Positions 15,335-22,594 are shown, counted from the first letter of the stretch. The stretch: 24,149 nt of DNA from a virus (IMGVR_UViG_3300030380_005221:1-24149), one strand, 5' to 3'. The notes: a model not told the origin generated them from the sequence alone. Translations and numbers: made by a program.

Positions 15335-16177
15335 TCATACATCTCCATGAATATTCATTCCCCAATCATTGAGGTTTGGAATATTATATTTTTTTACATT
15401 TTCTTTAATGAACTTATATTTGTAACTTTCTTTCAAATCCTGTTTAGAATATATCTCAGGATCCACCTTCAGATCAAAATCGAAGTCAACATATTCCCAA
15501 TCAAAATTTGCAACAGATTCGTCATACGCAGAGGGAGGAGTAACATCATGACCATAGGTAGCATGATTAACATAATCAGTTACTTTCCAGAAATATTGTT
15601 TAACAGCCACAGTTGGTTTGTCTAACCATTGTAAATGTGCTATAAATAAACCGGGAGAATTGACAACACCATGTCTACCCGGATGGGGAAGATGTTCGGA
15701 GTGCATCTCCGCTTTTTTAAACTCAGGTCTAGTGGAGTAACTTGATATTCTGTCTTTGAAGTTATTTTTCCAAGGTCCATCAACTCTTACTCTATTCTTT
15801 CCGGTATACTGAATCCACGGACAATACAGTAGAGTATCTTTATTATTTTCAAGTGCTTCCTCTAATTGTTCCTTGCTTATGTGACCATCTAGATACTCGT
15901 CACTGTCCAAACAAATAATATTACCAGAATGCTTAAATGCCTCATCAAACAAAGCCTGTCTCACATTTGATTCTTTATGTGTGGCATCTCCAGCAGCCTC
16001 GGTTTTAAGAACAGACACAATATTAAACTCATCTTTATGTTCTTCTAACCACTCACTAGTTCCGTCAGTGGAACAATCATCCATAAAAACAAAAGCATCT
16101 GCATACTTCCGCCAAATAGGCATCATTTCTTTGATAAGAAACAATTCATTTCGGGTCATTGTTATTTGTACGATCAT
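15335..16177 (-). CDS. GT2-type glycosyltransferase
   Basis: The protein has 280 residues. MTRNE at 7-11, DDCSTDGT at 33-40 and the metal-binding CLDSDEYL around 89-96 are the signature of the Glyco_tranf_2_4-like GT-A proteins. It should transfer one sugar from a nucleotide donor. No membrane segments are seen. The preferred ATG gives the N-terminal strand MIVQITMTRNE and overlaps the upstream GT10 gene by 32 bases; a later ATG at 16159 would remove part of that strand. The order GT10-GT10-GT2 suggests sequential additions to one glycan, which is inferred. Confidence 0.85.
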   Translation of the reverse strand: MIVQITMTRNELFLIKEMMPIWRKYADAFVFMDDCSTDGTSEWLEEHKDEFNIVSVLKTEAAGDATHKESNVRQALFDEAFKHSGNIICLDSDEYLDGHISKEQLEEALENNKDTLLYCPWIQYTGKNRVRVDGPWKNNFKDRISSYSTRPEFKKAEMHSEHLPHPGRHGVVNSPGLFIAHLQWLDKPTVAVKQYFWKVTDYVNHATYGHDVTPPSAYDESVANFDWEYVDFDFDLKVDPEIYSKQDLKESYKYKFIKENVKKYNIPNLNDWGMNIHGDV

Positions 16178-17036
16178 GCTTTATTATTTCCTTAAAAATT
16201 CTTTCATCAAAGTTGGCATACTCTATCGCTCGTTTTTTGTTTTCTTTCATGACATCAAGTTTATTGAAATAATGTTCTGGAGTTATATCGTTAAGTTTCT
16301 CTAATAGATCATCTATTGTATCAAATAAAATCATTCCGTCAACATCAAAATAATCCTCTATATTGGTACATCCCCAATAAATTGGAATGCTCAATGTAAG
16401 AAAAGAATCAATCAGTTTTTCTGTGAAGTAGTTTCCTATTGCATGATTTTCTATACAAATGTGATATTGAGAATCGAATAGTACCTCTTTCTCCCCTCCG
16501 GGTAGAGGAGTGGGTGCATTTGAAAAACACTTTACACTGGTATAAAAATTTCTTGCTATAGGTATCTCTTCTTTTCTATTCCAAACTTGTTGCCTTAATG
16601 CGTAACCAGGTCGATTTAGATTGTACCAAGAAGCAAGAAAACTTACACTAAAATCTTTAGTAATACCATCAAAAGATGGACTATTATCTTCATATCTACC
16701 TAATCCATCAGGGTGTTTTATGTTTCCTCTATTTAACCAAGTGCTACCATACGGAAACTTTTTGGCATTCTCACAGAAAACAATAATTTCATCATCGGTT
16801 CCTAAAATAAGATCATACTTTTTATGATTATCAATGACCTCACTTATGGTAGATCGATTGGGTGACATCATAGATTCATTTGACAACACAAGAACTTTGA
16901 CAGCATTCGGATTATCGAATGACTCCATACGAGTAAAATGTATTTCCACCGGAAATGGAAATGTTAATTCATCAGAAAAAAGATAATCACCGTTCTTTAT
17001 TGTAGGTTTATAGGATTTTGTTTGCAAGTTCATCAT
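16146..17036 (-). CDS. GT10 (alpha-1,3-fucosyltransferase-like) glycosyltransferase, copy 2
   Basis: The protein has 296 residues. Residues 191-222 (YHICIENHAIGNYFTEKLID then IPIYWG) match the GT10 donor-binding motif: an FxxxxEN strand, then YxTEK, then (V/I)PxxxG. The C-terminal half is thus a GT-B nucleotide-sugar domain of fucosyltransferase type; the N-terminal half is divergent, as expected for acceptor binding. It lies immediately after another GT10 gene, overlapping it by 29 bases. The two proteins share the motif but differ elsewhere, so they are paralogues with different acceptors or linkages, not a recent duplication. The donor may be GDP-fucose or another 6-deoxy sugar. Confidence 0.85.
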   Translation of the reverse strand: MMNLQTKSYKPTIKNGDYLFSDELTFPFPVEIHFTRMESFDNPNAVKVLVLSNESMMSPNRSTISEVIDNHKKYDLILGTDDEIIVFCENAKKFPYGSTWLNRGNIKHPDGLGRYEDNSPSFDGITKDFSVSFLASWYNLNRPGYALRQQVWNRKEEIPIARNFYTSVKCFSNAPTPLPGGEKEVLFDSQYHICIENHAIGNYFTEKLIDSFLTLSIPIYWGCTNIEDYFDVDGMILFDTIDDLLEKLNDITPEHYFNKLDVMKENKKRAIEYANFDERIFKEIIKHDRTNNNDPK

Positions 17037-17856
17037 CAGCCATTTCTAAAGATCGTACTGTCTCTAAATTATTTTGAATATAAGGTTTCATAGATTCATA
17101 TAAGTCCGCACTCAAAGAGTCTATATCAAAATTATCATCTAATGATATAATTCCACGATCATCAAATCGATGTCCAATGTTCGTTGCACCCCAGTAAATG
17201 GGAACCGTTCCTACCGCAAAACAATCTGTCACCTTTTCTGTATAATAATTTGGAACAGATTCGTTCTCCATTACTACCGAGAACATATATGGACATATAG
17301 CAGATCGTTTATCATTCCATTTCAAATTTAAATCATCAGAAATACCTATTCGGGGAGAGTCACATGCACCCCCAAATAAATCTAATTTATTTTTAAACTT
17401 AGAAGCAATTTCATGCCTATATTGATGTCCGGGACATGCCAATTTAGGAGAAGCAACCATAGAACATAATTTTATTTTGTCGTGCATTCCCCATGACTCT
17501 ACAGGAATCCACGGAAAATTACTACCAGTTGAATTATAAATGAAACGATCATCAAGACCTAACAATTTTTGATTATTAGTAAATATAGCCTCGAACTCAC
17601 CTTCTTCTATAATAACTTCATAGAAGTCCTCCAGTGATTGTGCAAGTTGAGGAACTATTGCTGATGACTCACACACCCATCCATATCTCTTCTGATCAAA
17701 TCTCTTATCTATTTTGTTTGCATATAGAATAGAGTTATCGATCAAGATTTGAATATCTTGATGTTCATTTGACCATTCAAATGTTTTTGGTTTTAAATTT
17801 GAATTAGAAGATTGATCTGGATTGAATCCAGCACCCACACACTGTAGTTTTTTCAT
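17008..17856 (-). CDS. GT10 (alpha-1,3-fucosyltransferase-like) glycosyltransferase, copy 1
   Basis: The protein has 282 residues. The GT10 motif runs from CPYMFSVVMEN (188-198) through NYYTEKVTDCF (203-213) to GTVPIYWGATNI (216-227). The conserved Glu-Asn, Tyr-x-Thr-Glu-Lys and Gly-Thr-Val-Pro are all present. Upstream, SMVASPKLACPGHQYRHEIA and DLFGGACDS also follow the family pattern. Likely role: transfer of fucose or a related 6-deoxyhexose. The ATG forms an ATGA overlap with the preceding transferase gene, and the 3' end overlaps the second GT10 gene by 29 bases. No signal peptide or membrane anchor, so it is cytoplasmic. Confidence 0.88.
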   Translation of the reverse strand: MKKLQCVGAGFNPDQSSNSNLKPKTFEWSNEHQDIQILIDNSILYANKIDKRFDQKRYGWVCESSAIVPQLAQSLEDFYEVIIEEGEFEAIFTNNQKLLGLDDRFIYNSTGSNFPWIPVESWGMHDKIKLCSMVASPKLACPGHQYRHEIASKFKNKLDLFGGACDSPRIGISDDLNLKWNDKRSAICPYMFSVVMENESVPNYYTEKVTDCFAVGTVPIYWGATNIGHRFDDRGIISLDDNFDIDSLSADLYESMKPYIQNNLETVRSLEMADDELANKIL

Positions 17857-18485
17857 AGTATTCCCACTGTTTGTATTGCTAAAAGGTTACCATCTATACC
17901 CATTTTCTTTAAAACTTCTATCTTATCAGGAACGTCCGACATTCCCATCTCAATTACTGTATATTCATTCACATCCTGCGGCCATACACAGTATGTTGGT
18001 GGGAATACGCCATACTTCACCATTTCCTGGCAAGAACCAAATATTCCAAATAAAACTTCGTGATCAAAGTTTACATCCATATCCAATAAAACCTGTTCCG
18101 ATCGATTTATCCATTCGTCCAAGAAAAATAAAGCCCCATCCGTATAATTAAAATACAAAGGAGAGGCCTTCATTCCTCTGAGATCAGGAGATGAGGATGA
18201 AAAAGCAACATCAACATGTTCCGGAACCATATCAAATGCCTGTGGATATTGCCTAAAAACTGTATCAACATCAGTCCACACCAGTGGTTGTTTGAGTTCT
18301 TCCAGTTTATCTTTAATAAACTTTGGTTTCGATAAACAATTATTTCTATAGGAACCCAGAGATTCCTTTTCCTCTAGGTGTAAGTCTAGAGAAAAACGGG
18401 AAGACATTTCCCGAAGTCTATCCGCACACTTTGTGTAGTATTTATCCTCATTTACATCAGAATAAAAAGAAATCACTTTTGTCAT
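17853..18485 (-). CDS. Nucleotide-sugar transferase-like protein with DxD
   Basis: The protein has 210 residues. LVWTDVDTVFRQYP (68-81) contains the DVD metal site at 72-74, in the W-x-D-x-D context typical of Nucleotid_trans (GT77-like) and related GT-A proteins. Also seen: NYTDGALFFLDEW and FDHEVLFGIF, consistent with acceptor-side segments. The gene begins 6 bases after the RegA stop and is the first gene of the carbohydrate block in transcription order. It ends in an ATGA overlap with the first GT10 gene. Donor and acceptor unknown. Confidence 0.72.
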   Translation of the reverse strand: MTKVISFYSDVNEDKYYTKCADRLREMSSRFSLDLHLEEKESLGSYRNNCLSKPKFIKDKLEELKQPLVWTDVDTVFRQYPQAFDMVPEHVDVAFSSSSPDLRGMKASPLYFNYTDGALFFLDEWINRSEQVLLDMDVNFDHEVLFGIFGSCQEMVKYGVFPPTYCVWPQDVNEYTVIEMGMSDVPDKIEVLKKMGIDGNLLAIQTVGIL

Positions 18486-18491
18486 TATAAA

Positions 18492-18893
18492 TTACTTTCC
18501 AATATGGTATTTAGGTATCAGTTCCCAATCCTTTTTATCTTTATGGGGGATTATTTTAATCTGTCCCATACTAGCAATTGGATCTTTGATTTTTTCGGGA
18601 TTTAAGATTTCACAGAGTTCCCATTCATCTACCAGTTTGGCTATTAAATTCCTACGTCCAACATCCGATTCCGATATATCACTTTCCAATCCATCCAGAA
18701 TGAATAGTTCCTTGAAATGCATAATGGCATATCTTCCACGTTTATGAAGAATATGACATGATTGGAATAATTTATTTTCTTTTCTGGAGGAGACACCCAT
18801 TCGAGTTAATGTCTCCTTAACCATTAAAAAATCATCTTCTTCTTCCAGTCGAACTTCAATACCCAGTCCGTTAAAGACATCCTCAGTTTCCAT
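18492..18893 (-). CDS. regA: RegA-like translational repressor of early mRNAs
   Basis: The protein has 133 residues (T4 RegA has 122). FLMVKETLTRMGV and QSCHILHKRGRYAIMHFKE match T4 RegA closely, as does the C-terminal WELIPKYHIGK. RegA binds the start regions of phage early messages, including its own, and blocks ribosome access. The N-terminus carries about 10 extra residues relative to T4. The ATG is preceded by a strong SD, GAGGTGA, 3-9 bases upstream. Position directly after gp62 is the T4 arrangement. In T4 the next gene is DNA polymerase gp43; here a glycan cluster follows instead. Confidence 0.95.
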   Translation of the reverse strand: METEDVFNGLGIEVRLEEEDDFLMVKETLTRMGVSSRKENKLFQSCHILHKRGRYAIMHFKELFILDGLESDISESDVGRRNLIAKLVDEWELCEILNPEKIKDPIASMGQIKIIPHKDKKDWELIPKYHIGK

Positions 18894-18896
18894 AAA

Positions 18897-18903
18897 TCAC
18901 CTC
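18897..18903 (-). promoter_or_regulatory. Strong Shine-Dalgarno of regA, likely RegA autoregulatory region
   Basis: The minus strand reads GAGGTGA just before TTT ATG. This is one of the strongest ribosome-binding sites in the window and fixes the regA start. T4 RegA represses its own translation by binding the initiation region, so this site and the AU-rich 34-base gap upstream (18894-18927) are the natural candidate operator. Binding here is inferred from the T4 system. Confidence 0.55.
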
Positions 18904-18927
18904 ACTAAGAGTACATTTTACAAATAT

Positions 18928-19305
18928 TTATGTTTTCTGTACATTTAGGTCCTTTAGATGGCTGATATACTCATCGGACAGTAGAGGTAGTATGTTTTTT
19001 GCTTTTGGAGCAGAACATTTAAATTCATCCATTACCAACTGAAGGTCATCAGTTATCTCATTTTTAATCCATTTACTGAATCTCTTTCTCTTTCTGATGG
19101 TTTCCATGTAGTAATCATATTGCATTTTACCACTAAGATCAGAATGCATATTCATCTGATTTGCATGTAAAATTGTGTCCGTAAAATAGGACAAACACCT
19201 GTTTATGACATAAGGAAGATAGTTTTTTTCTGCTAATTCTGGATCATTGAGAAATATATTATTCTTCTCATAATTGATTGAGTTTAGATACTCAGTCAGT
19301 TTCAT
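18928..19305 (-). CDS. 62: Clamp loader small subunit gp62
   Basis: From the ATG at 19305 the protein has 125 residues, shorter than T4 gp62 (187). YDYYMETIRKRKRFSKW resembles the T4 segment ending RGKRYGKW, and the location between gp44 and RegA is diagnostic. gp62 is the single non-ATPase subunit of the gp44/62 clamp loader, which opens gp45 and places it on primer-template DNA. I chose ATG at 19305, which overlaps the co-chaperonin gene by 14 bases and has TTGGAAA upstream, over an in-frame TTG at 19317. N-terminal residues KLTEYLNSINYEKN begin the conserved region. Confidence 0.88.
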   Translation of the reverse strand: MKLTEYLNSINYEKNNIFLNDPELAEKNYLPYVINRCLSYFTDTILHANQMNMHSDLSGKMQYDYYMETIRKRKRFSKWIKNEITDDLQLVMDEFKCSAPKAKNILPLLSDEYISHLKDLNVQKT

Positions 19306-19606
19306 CAGATTTTCCAACCACTGCTATAATATTAGATCGTCTAATAACATCGAAATCGCTATGCACTCCAATACGATCGGCTGCATTATAAAGAATAATA
19401 TCACCAACAGAATAATCAATATGATTGGATATTTTTCCATCCACTCCGGGAACTCCGGGGCCCATACTAATAATCTTTGCCTCTGCAAAGGTGGTATCTA
19501 GAACTTGGCTGGTTTTAAAAATAATACCAGAATCCGTAGTTCTCTCTTCTTCATAATCAATTTTTTCTACCAACAGGAAGTCTCCCTGCGCCATAAAATT
19601 TTTCAT
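19292..19606 (-). CDS. GroES/gp31-like co-chaperonin
   Basis: The protein has 104 residues; GroES has 97 and T4 gp31 has 111. Order of features: the N-terminal strand GDFLLVEKID; a mobile-loop-like segment ERTTDSGIIFKTSQVLDTT (20-38) with hydrophobic IIF to contact GroEL; then AKIISMGPGVPG, YSVGDIILYN and a C-terminal strand NIIAVVGK, all following the GroES pattern. Phage co-chaperonins replace GroES as the lid of host GroEL to fold the major capsid protein. The gene starts in an ATGA overlap with gp44 and overlaps gp62 by 14 bases, so it sits inside the clamp-loader operon. That location differs from T4, where gene 31 is elsewhere. Confidence 0.85.
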   Translation of the reverse strand: MKNFMAQGDFLLVEKIDYEEERTTDSGIIFKTSQVLDTTFAEAKIISMGPGVPGVDGKISNHIDYSVGDIILYNAADRIGVHSDFDVIRRSNIIAVVGKSDETD

Positions 19607-20541
19607 TTAAATTCACACTCCATCATAAGTTCCACGATACACGCGGTAAGGTTAATTTCTTGATCTGCAACGAATGCAGACTTGTATTGATACTCGGCAA
19701 TAATAAGAATTGCTTGAGGAATTGAAGACGGCTTCATATGTTCATTCAATCCATCATAAATCTTACGAAAAAGTTCCGTCTGCGAATTATCTATGTTTTC
19801 TGCAACCCATTTTCTACAGGAAGCAAAGTCTCGATTCTTCATGGCAGATACAAGATCCTTTACTTGCAACTCCCCTATGGAAGAAAGAATACCAACATCA
19901 ATAAGACCAGATACAGAATATCTCTGGAGTTCATTAAGAATCCTTCGAATATCTGGGAAGTATTTCGTAATTAGACTAACAAGAACAGACTTCTCATACG
20001 GTATTTTCTCCGTGCTTAAAATCTCTTCTAGTCTCGAAAGGATTTGAATTGCAATTCCAGGCTTCTCTTTTGCTGGAATTTTAAACTCAATATTAGTACA
20101 TCTGGAATGAATAGGAGATATAATCCTATTCTTATAGTTACATGTAATTATAAATCTACAGTTCTTAGAGAACTCTTCAATTGCACCACGAAGTGCTGGT
20201 TGAATACTTTGTGCATTACTATAATCAAATTCGTCTAGAATAACAATTTTACTTCCACCATTCAGCGAGACAGTGCTTGCAAACTGACGAATCTTTGTTC
20301 GAAGAGTGTCAATGTTACCCTCCTCTGAACAGTTTATGAGTATATAATCTGCATTTAACTCATTACAAACTGCACGAGCAACTGTAGTCTTGCCAACTCC
20401 TGCTCCACCGTAAAGTAGTAAATTTTGAGACTGGCCAGACTTAATAATCCCAGACAAAGTATCCTTCAAACTTTGCGGAAGTATACAATCTTCAATTGTC
20501 TTTGGTCGATATTTTTCGACAAACAATCCATGATCAATCAT
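19603..20541 (-). CDS. 44: Clamp loader ATPase large subunit gp44
   Basis: The protein has 312 residues (T4 gp44 has 319). AAA+ features in order: VEKYRPKTIED near the N-terminus; Walker A GGAGVGKTT at 45-53; Walker B VILDEFD at 100-106; sensor 1 IITCN at 131-135; and the SRC arginine-finger motif at 146-148. Four gp44 copies with one gp62 use ATP to load the sliding clamp. The ATG lies 9 bases after the gp45 stop, and GGGTGA, which overlaps that stop, could serve as SD. The 3' end overlaps the co-chaperonin start by ATGA. Confidence 0.96.
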   Translation of the reverse strand: MIDHGLFVEKYRPKTIEDCILPQSLKDTLSGIIKSGQSQNLLLYGGAGVGKTTVARAVCNELNADYILINCSEEGNIDTLRTKIRQFASTVSLNGGSKIVILDEFDYSNAQSIQPALRGAIEEFSKNCRFIITCNYKNRIISPIHSRCTNIEFKIPAKEKPGIAIQILSRLEEILSTEKIPYEKSVLVSLITKYFPDIRRILNELQRYSVSGLIDVGILSSIGELQVKDLVSAMKNRDFASCRKWVAENIDNSQTELFRKIYDGLNEHMKPSSIPQAILIIAEYQYKSAFVADQEINLTACIVELMMECEFK

Positions 20542-20550
20542 TTAATATAA

Positions 20551-21243
20551 TCACCCATCAAATTTGCTAGAGGTTTCTAGTGCAATCCAGTAAGTAAGAT
20601 CAAAATCACTATGAGTAAACTTACTGATAACAGTTTCAGTAAAATCTACCGTATAATTTCCGGGAAACAGACGCAAAAGATTGATCTTAAAATCAAACTG
20701 ATATGAGGCATCAACTGTGTTTTCTCCCAGAGAGATCGAATAATGATTACTAGTAGGATCATTCACATCATGAACAATACCAAGTATCTCCGAACCGTCA
20801 TCACTCGGACAAATTCTTAGGTCCTGAACCTGTAGAACAGAAGAAGCCTTTGTTAGTTCGTTAAACATAAAATTTGTCATGTCAATTGTCAACGCAGTAT
20901 CTGGCATATTTACCTGTTTAGTCGGAACCGTAAGTAAAGATGGTTCACAATAATGATACTTTACCGAACTCTTCTTCCCGTCACCAATCAGCACATACTT
21001 ATCATCGAAAGTAAATTCTGGAGAATCAAACATCGAAACCACAGATAAAAACTTACTAAGATCCCAAATACCAAACTTAGTAGAAAACTCTTCATCAACT
21101 ACTGCTCTAGCCATAACATTTTTAGTGGGGGTAATAGTTTCAATAACATTGCCCTCCTGTACTAAAATGTTAGAATTTAAACTAGAAAAATTCTTAAGTA
21201 CCGCAAGTGTTTCCTTGCTGAGTTTTGTTGCTTCACTTACCAT
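20551..21243 (-). CDS. 45: Sliding clamp gp45 (DNA polymerase processivity factor)
   Basis: The protein has 230 residues (T4 gp45 has 228). SKETLAVLKNFSSLNSNI, FGIWDLSKFLSVVSMFD, YSISLGE and FKINLLRLFPGNYTVDF follow the T4 clamp; the protein ends in a WIALETSS segment equivalent to T4 VVALEADS. It forms a trimeric ring tethering DNA polymerase and, in T4, the late transcription apparatus. The ATG at 21243 (not the in-frame TTG just before it) shares its A with the TGA of the preceding 55-residue gene, and GGAGG lies 10 bases upstream. Confidence 0.96.
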   Translation of the reverse strand: MVSEATKLSKETLAVLKNFSSLNSNILVQEGNVIETITPTKNVMARAVVDEEFSTKFGIWDLSKFLSVVSMFDSPEFTFDDKYVLIGDGKKSSVKYHYCEPSLLTVPTKQVNMPDTALTIDMTNFMFNELTKASSVLQVQDLRICPSDDGSEILGIVHDVNDPTSNHYSISLGENTVDASYQFDFKINLLRLFPGNYTVDFTETVISKFTHSDFDLTYWIALETSSKFDG

Positions 21244-21410
21244 CAAAATTGATCCTCCATTTTTTCCATATAATCATCATAATCCATATTACCCTTTTTA
21301 ATATTTTTTAGGTAACTCTTATCTTTTTTTCGAGAGGCTTTTTTATATGATCGTTCTTTTCTTTTACGGTAAGCCTCCGACTCATCTGTTTTATTATTAC
21401 TTCTTTTCAT
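21243..21410 (-). CDS. 55-residue highly basic small protein before the sliding clamp
   Basis: The frame runs from ATG at 21410 to TGA sharing one base with the clamp ATG. The N-terminal 40 residues are very rich in Lys and Arg (SEAYRKRKERSYKKASRKKD), suggesting nucleic-acid binding or disorder. The last 15 are acidic and aromatic (MDYDDYMEKMEDQF). I recognise no family. The gene fills the whole gap between RNase H (3-base spacing) and gp45. In T4, several clamp partners (gp43, gp33, gp55) bind gp45 through short hydrophobic/acidic C-terminal peptides. The C-terminus here could be such a peptide, but this rests only on composition and position. Confidence 0.7.
   Translation of the reverse strand: MKRSNNKTDESEAYRKRKERSYKKASRKKDKSYLKNIKKGNMDYDDYMEKMEDQF
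21254..21258 (-). promoter_or_regulatory. Shine-Dalgarno GGAGG of the sliding clamp gene
   Basis: GGAGG lies 10 bases before the clamp ATG and inside the last codons of the small upstream gene. With the TGATG stop/start junction, this arrangement allows both independent initiation and re-initiation. It also supports choosing the ATG rather than the TTG directly before it. Confidence 0.6.
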
Positions 21411-21413
21411 TTT

Positions 21414-22262
21414 TCAGAAATCTCCAAGATTCTCTATAAGATTTTTAAGTCTATTGTCTATCATATAGTTAAGAATTTTGGATCTGTCTCCGTGAGAATT
21501 ATTTTCGTATTGGTTAATAATTTCTTTCTGTATTGTATCAGGTACAGAATCCAAGTCAATTAATTTTTCATTCCTATCCCAGCCCGCCGAGCAATATTCT
21601 GGAGGTGATCCAGTTGTGTTATACGTTTCTAAAATATCAGAAATAACGGCTTTAGTTAATCTTTTTTGTCTTTTAGTTTTTACTACAAATGTATCATCAT
21701 CTGACATGATATTTGGGATACCATCAGAGGTATCCCCCCTAATAATATGATCAACTAGAAAAAAATCAGGATCATCACATATGAGATAATCTTTCTTGAT
21801 ACAGGAATATTGCCTAACATTTTCAAATTTTTGTAGTTGTTTGAAGTCTTTATCATTAGAAAGAATTATAATTTTCTCTTTTGAATGATACTCTTTACAA
21901 ATAACCGCGATGATGTCGTCAGCCTCTGCTCTGTCAACTTTAATATTCTTGTACGGGAAATTGTGTTGTATTTCTGTACGAATTTCATGGAGAGCATCAT
22001 ATATACTCTTCCAATCAACATCAGATTCATCTTGCTTCGTCTTCCTATTTTGCTTATAGTAAGAAAATAGGTCTTTTCTCCAACAATTGCTGGAGTCATG
22101 GCAGATTACAAGTTCTCCATACTCGTCTTTGAACATGGATCTATACATTCTGTATGTGTTGAGAACCATATGCCTTAGCATATTTTCATCAATAGTATCC
22201 ACCTGTTTCATAGTCTGAAAAATATTGGCAAGAAGTATTTGATTATTATCAAGAAGTATCAA
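21414..22262 (-). CDS. rnh: T4-type RNase H (5'-3' exonuclease, FEN family)
   Basis: The protein has 282 residues (T4 Rnh has 305). Acidic metal-binding residues appear in family order: LLDNNQ (Asp5), CHDSSNCWRKD (Asp56), DRAEADDIIA (Asp110, Glu113, Asp115, Asp116), LSNDKDF (Asp137, Asp139) and RGDTSDGIPN (Asp177, Asp180). It removes RNA primers from lagging-strand fragments. The start is a TTG at 22262: a stop codon lies two codons upstream and the next ATG would delete Asp5, which belongs to the first metal-binding strand. GGA lies upstream of this TTG. Confidence 0.9.
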   Translation of the reverse strand: MILLDNNQILLANIFQTMKQVDTIDENMLRHMVLNTYRMYRSMFKDEYGELVICHDSSNCWRKDLFSYYKQNRKTKQDESDVDWKSIYDALHEIRTEIQHNFPYKNIKVDRAEADDIIAVICKEYHSKEKIIILSNDKDFKQLQKFENVRQYSCIKKDYLICDDPDFFLVDHIIRGDTSDGIPNIMSDDDTFVVKTKRQKRLTKAVISDILETYNTTGSPPEYCSAGWDRNEKLIDLDSVPDTIQKEIINQYENNSHGDRSKILNYMIDNRLKNLIENLGDF

Positions 22263-22310
22263 AGTTTAATCCAAAAATAAAAAAAAAGTTACTAAAATTC
22301 AATCCAAAAC
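22261..22310. repeat. Short near-direct repeat and A9 run around the rnh start
   Basis: On the minus strand TTTTGGATTGAATTT (end of the small tail-like gene) and TTTTGGATTAAACTT (just before the rnh TTG) differ at two of 15 bases. Between them lies a run of nine T followed by ATTTTT. No stable stem precedes the T run, so I do not call a terminator. It may be a slippage-prone spacer or chance in AT-rich DNA. Confidence 0.3.
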
Positions 22311-22594
22311 ATGACACCGTTTGTCTGCTTTACTCTAGTATACAATACACCAGCGGTTGGGTCCAACCATTTATCACCTTCTTCTGAAAATTTAGGTGCG
22401 GTTTCTGATCTATAACATTTTGTCATGGAACTTAATCTATACCAAAGTTCAGTGTTGACTAGTGGTGGTGGCAGTTTACCGGACTGCAAAGCCAAAAATG
22501 AACTTCCATTATATTCAACAAGATCCCCATAGTCATAATGATCACCCTTTTGATATTCTCTGCGAATAACAAATGAATCAATATTCTCGTTCAT
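22292..22594 (-). CDS. Small tail/virion-type protein with carbohydrate-binding-like motif
   Basis: The protein has 100 residues. Residues 10-55 (EYQKGDHYDYGDLVEYNGSS, then NTELWYRLSS) resemble the small aromatic CBM5/12-like modules found in phage tail and fibre proteins. Residues about 66-100 follow the pattern P..SEEGDKW.DPT.GVLY....NGV.FWIEF, a motif recurrent in T4-like structural proteins. A virion-associated role, perhaps glycan contact, is inferred. It begins in an ATGA overlap with the upstream gene and is followed by a 29-base gap before rnh. No signal peptide. Confidence 0.6.
   Translation of the reverse strand: MNENIDSFVIRREYQKGDHYDYGDLVEYNGSSFLALQSGKLPPPLVNTELWYRLSSMTKCYRSETAPKFSEEGDKWLDPTAGVLYTRVKQTNGVMFWIEF

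Noticed and set aside
18925-18932. CATAAATA, a late-promoter-like sequence just before regA.
   Set aside because: It overlaps the gp62 stop codon, is not an exact consensus, and regA is expected to be early or middle, not late.
22263-22291. T-rich run on the minus strand after the small tail-like gene as a rho-independent terminator.
   Set aside because: No GC-rich stem precedes the T run; only near-direct repeats are present.
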